DNA of 32,485 nucleotides from the NCBI GenBank assembly GCA_001655205.1, contig LPNZ01002774.1, positions 1 to 32,485 of the forward strand, read 5' to 3'. Positions 12,401-22,200 of the stretch are shown here, in pieces. The position numbers and the translations under genes are program-made. Positions within the stretch are counted from its first letter, which is position 1, and each line of letters starts with the position of its first letter. This DNA is from Lenisia limosa (lineage: Eukaryota; Breviatea). The notes beneath the pieces are model-generated. The model did no database searches. It saw nothing but the letters and a program-made list of their open reading frames with translations, and was not told where the DNA came from.

Positions 12401-15400
12401 GTCTGTACTGGGCCTCTCGCTTGAAGCTCCACGAAGACAGTAACAATAAGGTCGCATGCCTGGCGTCACCGATGGTCGAAATTTGCCAGTACGCTCCACT
12501 ACCTTCATACCCATCTATCAAACACAACTTTATAATGTAGTTCAAATATTTTGATAGTTTGTTAGTAATAGTATGTATGATATGATATGATATGGCATTC
12601 CACACCGACCTATCTAACACTTAGCCCCTCAACTTGCGACGCATCTAAGTGCGTAGCCGTTCAGCCCGCTACNNNNNNNNNNNNNNNNNNNNNNNNNNNN
12701 NNNNNNNNNNNNNNNNNNNNNCCGTGTCCGAAGGTCATGCATTTACCGTGTGCTGTAGAGGATGGTGGGGGCAGGGGCAGTTCTCTCTCTCTCATATTCT
12801 CCAGTTTTTTTTTATTAGCATATTGGTAGAATTCTCTCGTGTTGGCATTGATTCCACTGACGTGTTAGGATGGCAGTTCTTCAGTCCGCGCCACGCTGTT
12901 TGTCCTGAGCACGTCTACTCTGTAAACGTCTGTGGCTCTTTTTGTTGTCGCATTTCTTTCTCGCAATACGTGCATACTTCATAGAATGGACCATTATCTT
13001 CATCGTTTATGTTTCCTGTTTATTGCAGATATCCTATCAGTTTATTCTTTTAACACCAGCAGCATTTGAGACGAAGGGTTGATCCAGCCTGTTCCATAAG
13101 AGGACTTGTTGTTGTCGCCGCCATAACGGAAGAGGCTGCAAGGAGCTATGCTCGGTATGAACTTACCACCCGTTTGTTAGCATCTTTTCATTTGGGGTAT
13201 TCCCATTGCATGAGCAACTTATCACATAATGAGATATATGTACATACGTAAATGTATTTCTATTCTCATATTGCGTACCACATCCGTTGTTATCGAACCA
13301 GCCTGATCTCGCGAATGGCGCACAACTCAATAGGGCGCTATCGTGACTCACTGTTCACTGTCTATGATGCCATTCCAGGCACCAGAGTATCAAATTTGGT
13401 GAGAGTGATGGGCATGGGTTCCTTTTGATTCTGGAACCTTTCGTGCGACTTTCCAGTTCCTGTTCGTGATTAATATCGTAACTTCTGCAGGTGCTGCAGT
13501 CTTCAGACGCGTCACATGCCTTCAGCGAAGAGAACGGTGTCCCCGAAGCGCTGGTCAGAAACAAGCTGTACGAGGCAGAAGCCAAACTCTCCACTTTCGG
13601 TAGGGGGGTAATAGTTGGTAAGGAGAAGACTGTACTATTGTTCGTTCAGCACCCCTCTTTCCTGATGCCATTAACTGGAAAAGGTCTCCGGTCTCCCAAC
13701 GGCGTTACAATCTTATCTCCCGGTCGCATTGTCTCAGGCCCTCACGCCAAACGATGGAACTACAGGAATACCATCAATACACTTGGTAGGACGTAGCTTT
13801 GGTTCAATGGGTATAATGTTCATTTTATTGTGATGGGATGCGGTGCTGCAGAAGCGNNNNNNNNNNNNNNNNNNNNNNNNNNNNNNNNNNNNNNNNNNNN
13901 NNNNNNNNNNNNNNNNNNNNNNNNNNNNNNNNNNNNNNNNNNNNNNNNNNNNNNNNNNNNNNNNNNNNNNNNNNNTGTAAATGGTCCTTTTCGCCAGTTA
14001 AAAGGTCTACTCGCGCACTCTTTGTCATTCAGGTGTATTGGGCTGTCCATCATGAATCCTCGGGTGATACACTTATGTTCTTTTCCTGTTACGCTCATTC
14101 CTGTTTAACTTCTTTAGTGTATTTCGAAGTCCAACGCTGCTCTCCCTGACTTTTGCGTTATTTCCAAATGCTCCCCTGAGACACCCGATACCTCAGGGTA
14201 AGCTGTGTTTATTGGCAACAGTTTGTGCATTATTTCTTTCCGAACGAGTGTGAATATGTCTTTTGATATTACCACCCTCTGGATGTATGAAGTGTTTTGG
14301 ATGAGTGGTCAGCTGATAGAAAACAGTAGTAGTCCGTTAATGTAATATTTGCCTCTCTCTTTTAGTTTGTTCTGTAGTTCACGGATTTCACCCCCACAGT
14401 TCCGGAGTGATCACGGCGGCGTCAACGGTGACGTCATCATGGGGCCATGTTCAGACATACAAGGGCGCCGACGCCACCAAGGACGAAAGGACACTCAGCA
14501 GTGGGGGGGGGGGTCATCGCCGTTACTTTTGATTCGTCGTGCGTTCTATTGCTTTTTTCCCTTGGTAACACAACAGGCATTGCACAAGAGCGTTACGATT
14601 TCTTCCACGCCAATACGCCCTGGTCTGGCCCCTGGCTCGAGAGAGCAGCAAGAATGATCGACAGTCGAACTGGTCTGCTGCATTTCCGTGTATTTGTCAT
14701 ATTATCGTAGCGGCTTTTAAGGTTTTCTTTACGTTTGATGTCAGGGTGTCTCTTTTCAATCCTCACAGTTTAGAAATCATCACTCGGCCTGTTGTGTCAC
14801 ACAATCGAAGCGAACTCTGCATCAGAGACCTCAACAAACTCTATTTGGAGCTCAACAACATCGACATTGACAAGATAGGACAGGAACCACGCGAGGTTGC
14901 TGAAGAGCAGGCAAAGGACTCAGATGAGTGTCCAATTGAACCTCCCACTGGAGAAGATGAGTGTTCTCAAGTTGACAAAACAGAAGAAGGCCAGACAAAC
15001 AAACCCCCACGCCCTTCCACGCCTACCACAAATAGCAGTAGTGACGATGACGCGTTCTATACTCCCGACCCGCCGGACAACTCCCCAGTCTTCGTGACAC
15101 CCAGCAGCCAGTCACCGTTAACACCAAAGCCGGCACTGGACGACATTGCCAAGCTCAACATCTCCTCCACGCCCTCATCTCCGCCGTGCCAGCTGTTGCC
15201 AGTGAGCCCTGAGCCGCAGCTCACGTGTGATACTCGAGACCCTCTAACACCTTTGAAGCAACACGATGTTTCCTCATCCCCTCCTGAAGACAGCCCCGCC
15301 ATCACTGTAGAGGAGAACGTAGACCCTGCGCAGGCTGAAAATGACGAGCCGATTGCCCTTGATGGAGAGAATGACGAGCCAGTTGCCCTTGATGGAGAGA

Positions 15401-18225
15401 ATGACGAGCCAGTTGCCCTTGATGGAGAGAATGACGAGGCGACTGTAGTTGATGGAGAGAAGGGTTCCAAGCCAAATGAACAGGTGGATCCGCTACTCGA
15501 TATTACAAATTTGCTTCTGAAGAACCCGGAGGTTGGGGGAGGGTGTTATCCAAACGAACATTGGTAAAACCTGTATACACAGAGTTGTAATGCAAATGAT
15601 CCATTAATATAAGACAATAATGCAATATTTCTTATAAGCATGATGGTGTGGAAGGCTTTGACCAGTTACAGCTTTTTTTTTTTTTTCGCATCTCTTTATG
15701 ATTGATATATACACTGTCAAATATGACACGTGGGTGTGGTCAATTTAGCGCCTCATTGTGTTTTAGAGTCTAAAATCTGAGTAGCAGCCAATAATGTACT
15801 TTCAATATCATATTTATACACATTCACCCAACGGCCAGGTTCACACCCCTCACATTATTAGTGGAACGGCCAGGTTCACACCCCTCACATTATTAGTGGA
15901 ACGGCCAGGTGTCCCACGATTACGCAGTGGACGAAATGTTGAAAGCAGGCCCATGGTATCGAATTTCGGTGCTGCATTTCGAAGACGACGAGAACCCTGT
16001 TGTCTACCAGGTATGGCAATACAATCCCAAAAACGATATTATCTGTCTTTATTTTTGACCAAAACGAATCACCGATTTGTGTAGATGTTGTTTCTGCCGC
16101 AAGTTATAAAGTGAACATAGAACAATGCAGATAGTTGACAGTTTCAGGGGACTTCGCTCACCACCATTTGGAACAACATCCTCCAAGACGTAGCGGAAAT
16201 CAACAACAGTCCACCGCCGTCCCCCCAGGTGCGGAGGCTATAATGCAAGGATTCTTCAAAATAATGGACTGTAGTCATTTTTTTTACCTGTTTAGACTGA
16301 GGTGCAAGTGCGGAACTGGCTTGGCCTTGGAGGGGTATGAGCGGATTGTGATGCTCGATGTGAACTTATAGTATTCATTCTAGTATATATTTTTTAGAAC
16401 TTATTGTGTGATGAGATATTCTACCTTGTTAGCGGCTAACGCGACCAGGAAATGCATCGAGCCTTAGAACACTTCGATGGGGCCGATAGCTTGACTCCAC
16501 ACTACACGCCCAAGTTTGCTGTTGCACCAAAACCGTCTACTGACTCCATTGGTATGGGGATTATCAGAGCAATACTCAATTATCTCTGTTTTTGTTTCAC
16601 ACCATTCTGATATTACATCATAGCAGCCACATCATCTGTAGCCTTATTTCCGTCTATGCGAAGGCTTTTTTTTTTGAGGAAATTCTGTCTAAAAGTAGAT
16701 TTATTCAGAAGGGCCCTTCACCTCCCCCCTCCCCTCCACCAGGCGACTTCAAGGTGGATATGGACCCTCCAATCCCGCCCAAGGACCAGTGCTCACGGAC
16801 AGCACCGTATAAGAAGCGAGACGCGTCAGAGAAGGCACGGTTCCACCCCGTTTGTTTCGGTGGGATCCTGTTCCTCTGACATCTGTTGATCCTTCAGATA
16901 TGAAGTAAAATTAATTTCATAATTTGTGATTCGAGATTGCTCTCAGCACCCAAAATGTTTACGATTACAGGCTCCACACAGAACCCTCACGCTTGGAAGT
17001 TTGAGAACCGTGAAGTGCTGCACGAGTACTTGAAAGTTGCTGAGAAGGTGGCGCCGACGCACAGCTCTGTAAGCACCGGGTCAAAATGGGCAGGACAAGG
17101 CAAATTCAAGGTTTTGCTTTTTTGAAGCGTTGCGTTTTGAAACTGTCGAAAAGAGACATGATTACGTTTCGTTCCCCTCTTTGTAACCAAACTGCAGCAG
17201 TTGGAGTCGACGTTTGAGGGCAGGTACCAGACTTTTGTGAAGCATCGCGCGGCACTCCTTCCGAGAATACAGTCTAGACGCTCTCCGATCCATGCCTGGG
17301 GAGTGCTGACATTGGCGCCTCTTGTCAAGGGTGAAATCGTAGGGGGTCGTTTGGGTTGATGGAGGACCGGGAGTTGCTTGGTTTTGATTGAACCTCAAGA
17401 TCATCGAGTATGTTGGTGAAGTAATCAACAACAAGACATGCGAAGATCGCGAGTGTATCTACCATGAAACTGGCCAGGACTGTTATATGTTCCGTGTGTC
17501 CGACGACCAAGTCATTGACGCTACCAAAATGGTGAGGGAGCTGACTAACAACTTTCCTCTTCGACTTCTTCGCATCCCAGAGTAGCTTCATGTCTTATGA
17601 TATGCATCTTTTTTAGATGAGGTTTCTTTGCTTTGCTATGAAATAGACTTCCATGATATCGATATTTATAATGATTTCATCATTTTGGATCTCCTGAAAA
17701 CCCTATTTGTATAAAATTATTATCGTATGTTAAGTCTTTAATTGGGTTCAAGAGGAGAATGTGACATTCTGTAGGGAAATATGGCGCGGTTCCTCAACCA
17801 TAGTTGCAGCCCAAACTGTCAGACAGTTGACATCTGCGTCAATGGTGTCAATCGCATCCTCATCACAGCCAATCGTGACATCAAAGCGGTGGGCTAGAAT
17901 AGAGGGCACATGTGCAGTAATGATAACTAATGGCTTGAGGCTTAGCTTGGGCTTTACTTAAATATTGGTATTTATCGAGGATTTTTCGAGGATTTATCGA
18001 GAAATTCTTTGGGAACGTAAGGAAGCCAGAGGCTTTGTGTTCTGTCTGGTTGCTGGAACGTTTGGTTAATAGTGTGCTAATAAGGTCTTTGAGCGTTGGT
18101 TCAAACAACTTATGATCACTTTGCAGTACGAGGAACTGTGTTACGACTACCACTTCACGGAACACACCTTCGAAGAGCGAATGCGCTGTCTCTGTGGAGC
18201 TTCAAATTGTCGCGGGTTCATCTAG
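9483..18225 (+). CDS. trithorax/KMT2A-type histone H3 lysine-4 methyltransferase
   Basis: At least 1,320 residues over about 38 exons. The ATG at 9483 opens a Ser/Pro-rich N-terminus with a basic KPKKKR (likely nuclear signal). PHD1 (10000-10172, 10447-10559), PHD2 (to 11026) and PHD3 (11105-11323, with CPVCRRLYN and MIQCEKCDKWVHIECDG) follow the animal KMT2A series. The ePHD (12388-12912) carries VHPSCLYWAS and VMHLPCAVED. FYRN spans 13684-14197 (GVTILSPGRIV, VYWAVHH). A long acidic exon ends near 15531. FYRC spans 15909-16551 (TTIWNNIL, EMHRALEHF). A Win-like CSRTAP stretch lies in 16743-16859. SET with post-SET (17198-17338, 17400-17531, 17775-17888, 18127-18225) carries FLNHSCSPNC, ELCYDYHF and CLCGASNCRGFI before TAG. 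No CXXC, AT-hook or bromodomain is visible. Phases fail to join at 14063/14118 and 14672/14745, near a gap and an 11-G run. Known role of the family: H3K4 methylation with WDR5/RBBP5/ASH2L. Confidence 0.93.
10000..11323 (+). other. PHD finger cluster (PHD1-PHD3)
   Basis: Three C4HC3 fingers are spread over eight exons: 10000-10051, 10101-10172, 10447-10559, 10635-10708, 10873-11026, 11105-11157, 11194-11323 and the following linker. PHD2 has LMCDCCDRAYHRGCL. PHD3 has MIQCEKCDKWVHIECDG and ends in YFCPSC. The aromatic W before VHIEC matches the H3K4me3-reading third PHD of KMT2A. Adjacent fingers share the CxxCxxC linker, as in animals. Confidence 0.88.
10248..10293 (+). repeat. short direct duplication in an intron
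   Basis: The 20-21 base unit AGCCTTTTTTGGAACGCATA occurs at 10248-10268 (one extra T) and 10274-10293, inside the intron between 10172 and 10447. Its size resembles the other tandem duplications in the window. Confidence 0.85.
12187..12357. other. assembly gap (171 N)
   Basis: Run of N inside the KMT2A-like gene. The exon starting at 12133 runs into it, and it should contain the first zinc-binding cysteines of the ePHD. Confidence 0.99.
12673..12721. other. assembly gap (49 N)
   Basis: Run of N that interrupts the ePHD between the VHPSCLYWAS exon (12388-12450) and the exon ending at 12764 (CPKVMHLPCAVED). Confidence 0.99.
13857..13975. other. assembly gap (119 N)
   Basis: Run of N beginning five bases into an exon (13852 onward) in the middle of the FYRN module, so the central FYRN residues are missing. 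Confidence 0.99.
14745..15531 (+). other. long acidic, Pro/Ser-rich FYRN-FYRC linker exon
   Basis: This 787-base exon is by far the longest in its gene. It encodes a low-complexity linker rich in Asp, Glu, Pro, Ser and Thr, with many SP and TP sites (possible phosphorylation sites), and four 10-residue repeats near the end. In animal KMT2A the same interval separates FYRN from FYRC and carries the Taspase1 cleavage sites. The 5' junction phase with the preceding exon is unresolved. The chosen donor (after AACCCGGAG) keeps phase 0 with the FYRC exon at 15909. Confidence 0.75.
15337..15456 (+). repeat. four tandem 30-bp coding repeats (10-residue units)
   Basis: In-frame units at 15337-15366, 15367-15396, 15397-15426 and 15427-15456 encode ENDEPIALDG, ENDEPVALDG, ENDEPVALDG and ENDEATVVDG. 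Copies two and three are identical at DNA level, so the expansion is recent. The junction between units reads ALDG-ENDE. Confidence 0.95.
15831..15910 (+). repeat. 35-bp tandem duplication over a 3' splice site
   Basis: Two perfect copies (15831-15865 and 15866-15900) begin ACGGCCAGGTTCACACCCCT, and a third partial copy (15901-15910) follows. The partial copy supplies the acceptor ACGGCCAG, directly before the FYRC exon that starts at 15909 with VSHDYAVDEM. The upstream copies therefore contain identical decoy acceptors. Confidence 0.9.
17198..18225 (+). other. SET and post-SET domain
   Basis: Four exons joined in phase 0. The order is RSPIHAWGVL, then KGEI and IEYVGEVINNK, then YMFRVSDDQVIDATKM, then GNMARFLNHSCSPNC, then NRILITANRDIKA, then YEELCYDYHF, and the zinc-binding post-SET CLCGASNCRGFI at the extreme C-terminus. 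The catalytic Tyr of YDY and the cofactor-binding NHSC are intact, so activity is expected. Two consensus positions differ: the usual IHGRGLF is IHAWGVL, and the usual GEELTYDY is YEELCYDY. Confidence 0.93.
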
Positions 18226-18976
18226 GTTGCTGGAATATTTGGAATTGATGTGGGTTCGTTGTTTTTGAGTGGGCAAAGGGGGCGCATTTCTGATAAACTC
18301 CTTGTATTATTGCTGACACTTTAGGTATTTCAAGTTTAGTTTATTGTATTCTTATGGTGTATATTATTGAATTTAAATTGTATCCTATTATGTGGTTCAT
18401 CTGTAGAGGGTCAGAAATGCCTCTCCAGTTACCTGAACAATTTTTTGGAATTGTGGAATTGACAGGCGGGCAACTTATTAGCAATTTCCTTAACCAACAC
18501 AAGAAAGATCAGCTGTGACGGTGAACATCATTATTAAGGTCAGATCATGAACAAGCCAATTTACAATAATTAGAATAAACTTCACTTCACCACTGCTGCA
18601 TCGTTTTTGGGTAAGTGAGAATTGCGGTTGTTAACACAGTCTCGAAAGCGGATCTGCTATTCCTCTTTTCCGTAAATGTTTTCTGTGTTTGTGTTGTGAC
18701 AGACATTTCCAAATAAGGAAATATGCTCTGAAAAGAGGCCCAAGATTGTAGGAAGGATTCTGAGCGGATACCACTGCAATTTTAGTTTTAGCCCTGTTGT
18801 TAATAGCATACATTCATTCACCTTTTCGTTGGTGTTTGTTAGGAATTTAGGAAGGAACAGTTTGAAAGAAATTGACCTACCATGAAATGCCCAATATTAG
18901 CAGACAAACTGAACGAATCTTTATCAAAAGACTTGAAAGAAAACTGCGATATGAGTGTACAATTTTGAATGGTTTC
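18226..18976. other. intergenic region between convergent genes
   Basis: About 750 bases with no convincing coding exon on either strand. An AATAAA at 18574-18579 could serve as the polyadenylation signal of the KMT2A-like gene, about 350 bases after its stop. A short TCGAGGATTT-type direct repeat lies just upstream, in the gene's last intron (about 17977-18000). Confidence 0.5.
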
Positions 18977-19177
18977 TTAACTATTCAGGTATATTTTTCC
19001 ATTCGCGCACTCGCTTGAGACCACATCATATAACCATTCCTTCAACTTCACTGAGTTTGGTATGTTTTCCGGGTAACATCCTATGAATATGTTAGTCTTC
19101 TGTAACCGTTTAGACTCCGTAAACCATCGGGCAATTGCCAATAAACTCCAGCGAAGGGAGTTTTCTGTGTCAGACAA
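18977..19177 (-). CDS. possible 3'-terminal exon of the receptor-phosphodiesterase-like gene
   Basis: An open minus-strand stretch with coding texture, including RWSLLAIARWF and KTNIFIGCYPENIPNS, ending at a stop at 18977-18979. Acceptors (CTAG, then GTTGTCTG) lie at its upstream edge. It could be the last exon of the gene to its right if a donor in GCTGTCTGTTGTTAG is used, but the phases do not join as read. It could instead belong to a separate small gene. I do not recognise a domain. Confidence 0.4.
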   Translation of the reverse strand: MSDTENSLRWSLLAIARWFTESKRLQKTNIFIGCYPENIPNSVKLKEWLYDVVSSECANGKIYLNS

Positions 19178-19293
19178 CCTAGTACTGTTGATCTAAAAAT
19201 GGTGTTTATTATATATGGCTCTATTGCTTAAGTATTGAAGTGAACAAATTACACTGTACATAATTTACATTGATCTTCACGAACCATGACAAA

Positions 19294-22200
19294 CTAACAA
19301 CAGACAGCGCTTCTGAACGTCTCCTCAACCCTGGGCATTCTGAGTGTCTCGTTAATGAGAGTCTCATTGTTAATCCCTAGAATTGTTAGATTTATCATGA
19401 CAACATGGAGAGCTTCTTGATATTCCGATACAACAACATACAAATTGATAGATAACAACTTACCAAATTCCATGAAAGGGTTGTTTTGGTAACAGGCGTG
19501 TTGTAGTGATTTGGAGAATGGCATAATAATAAATCTGAGGGATTTAGATTTTACTCTAAGAGTAGACAGGCAAAATGGCATCTTTCAAATTACTTGCTCA
19601 TTGTCAGGTTATTTTATCTGCAATACAAACAATAAAAAAATAGAGTACAATGTATAAATATAAATACCTTGTCTCCATACCTAAGTTTAAGAGAAATATG
19701 TTTCAAAAACCATGATTTGGACTCATCCCTCTGGGCTTCCTGCCAATATGGCTGCATTTCCTCTTGTTCCAGCTCGATCCATTTGAAGGTTTGGAGAGCT
19801 GGCATGAACAGGTAGCTGTTGAAGATCGTAAAATAATTGGTTACCTACCTTTGTGAGGCCATTTTAACCAGTAGCTGAGCTCTGACAATAGGGTCATCTT
19901 GGGGTATTAGCAAAAAAATATTAGCATCAAAATAGTTTGCAAATTTTCAATAGAAAACAACGCGTTTGTGTTGAAAATACTCATACCGGTTGTTGGTAAG
20001 AGCGAGGTGTATCTGAAGTGTTTTTGGATATCAGAAGCCAAAAATAATTTGAACACTAATTCACGAAAATCTTTCCTAGAACATAAGTTTGCACGGCGGT
20101 AATGTGGCAAACAAACTTATTGACTTTGTCAGTGAGAAAGTTCATATCAATGTGGTTCAGTAATTTGAACATTTGACTGCAGCTGTACATGGTTAGCACC
20201 TAAAGTAATAAACAGGCATAAGGCGTTTTGATACGTTATTATGATGATAAGCAGGCACATGACATCTTGATACATTATGATGATTGTAAAATTAATTTTT
20301 TATAACATTTAAGAAATACTTACCGTGACGCCAAAGTACTCTTGATCAAGGGGATGGTTTCTTGCATAGAGCTCTTCTGCTGGGAGTCTGAAATGTTGGA
20401 GTTGATGGTACAATTCTTGATAATCATCTATCATATATTACTTGCATTGGATGACAGCCCGTAAATGTAGATCCCCAGCTTACCCGAAATGACCAACTTC
20501 CAATGCTGTTAATGCAACAAGAATTGCCAGAATCTCGACGTCAGTGTAGAATCTGAAAGTTCAATACACCAAACATAATGTCTAGAATAGTGAAAGCAGT
20601 TTTAAGAAAGACTAAAAGGATCGAATACGAGAATTACAATGTACATTTCATTATCATCAAACCCTGGTAGAACCTTGCTCGCGGGTATTGTCTCTACTTA
20701 TCAAAAGACTTACTTGGGACTCTCAGAAAAGACAAGGCCGAAGCCAAAGCTGAGAACCTTAGCTGTTAATAATTACGAAATCATGACACAAAACATGTTC
20801 ACTTATGTCACTGCAAGGGTCGTACCTGTGCAGCCCTTGTTGCACAATGGAACTTATTATTTTGGTAACTCGCCTCGATGTTCAATACCCAGGACCTAAA
20901 TATTTGAAATTAACTTGTAAATTGTTTGAGGTTTACCACTTATTCTCACTCTGAACAAAATCCCTGGTTTCGCTACCCCAGGCGGCGAAACCGGTGGTTT
21001 AGAAACTTTATTCTCAACTTCCCTCCTACAACAATTTTTGTTGGTCAACAAGAGAGGACAAGTTCCAGTATGATTGGTGCATGATTTGAGCGAAAGTATG
21101 TGTTAGTACATAGTCTTGAATCATCAGCAAACACAATAAGGGGCCAACCAGGGTCAATAGAATGGATGATAAAAGGGTCGAAGTCAAAGCTCAAACATTT
21201 AGCAGTATGCTTTTGGATATCTAGCGAAGACCTTCAATGTTTAGGGCAAGATACAGTTTACATACACACATACATATTCCATAACATTTATGAATTTCCC
21301 TAACGTACATGTTGCGAAAGTCATTTGCAGAATTGGATGAGTTAATTCTACTAGGTAACAGGGATGTTTTATAAGTTTTAGTTATGTGCCGAAAACAATC
21401 ATTGTTAGAAGAAAAAGTTTCACCGCGTACAAAGCTACTGTGGGTTTGAGCACAAACTGTAACTCGCCTTTTTTATTCCAGTCCATAAACCACCATTCTA
21501 CTGGTGAGTCTTTCAGTGGAACTGGGGATTTCTAGTTCATTAGCATTTGAGTCATAAAATCGATATATATATAATATATAGTATATAATATATAATATAT
21601 AGTATATATACATATGATATGATAGTACATACAGTATACCCCCTGATATGAACTAAAAAACCATAACTAACGGTGGAGCCAAGAATAACAGGTTTGCTCT
21701 CTGCTACATAGTCCATTGCATGTGAACTTCCTGAGTAATTACTCAAATGGCTCCTTATATTTGCTTCATACCGTCGTCTTCATTCAGTTGGAGAAGGTCA
21801 ACTCTCGGCAGCCCTAAAATATCAATAAAGTGCTTATACGTACAGATAAAATTTTTAATGTAAGAATCAAAGGTTAACATGTGATCAACATAGACACTGA
21901 GACACATTATTTCCAATCACTGTGAAGAACGCTCATGATGACTCCACAGTGTCGAAGATTACGTTTCTGAGTTGGTTTGCCCAAACGAAGATCCTACAGT
22001 GCAAGAGTATAGTTAAAGAGAGCAAAATAACAGCGTTCTCTATGTCTTCACACAATTTACCTACTAACCTTTAACAGTGACGTTAGCTGGTTTTTACATA
22101 ATTGTAAATGTGTTTCAGGGGAGCTTGTGAAATCAGCCTTGAAGAGTTAGTTGCAATGTTTCTAGGTACAGAACCTTCATAAATGCCATTGACTGTCTTG

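Noticed and set aside
12098-12540. Several frames running through blocks of X
   Set aside because: They only exist because runs of N are translated as open; the true exons end at splice sites or at the gap edges.
15057-15470. 137-codon minus-strand frame rich in Ser and Gly repeats
   Set aside because: It is the antisense of the acidic linker exon and of its 30-bp repeats, and simply mirrors that repeat.
18631-18813. 60-codon minus-strand frame in the intergenic region
   Set aside because: No homology, no coding texture and no phase-compatible neighbour.
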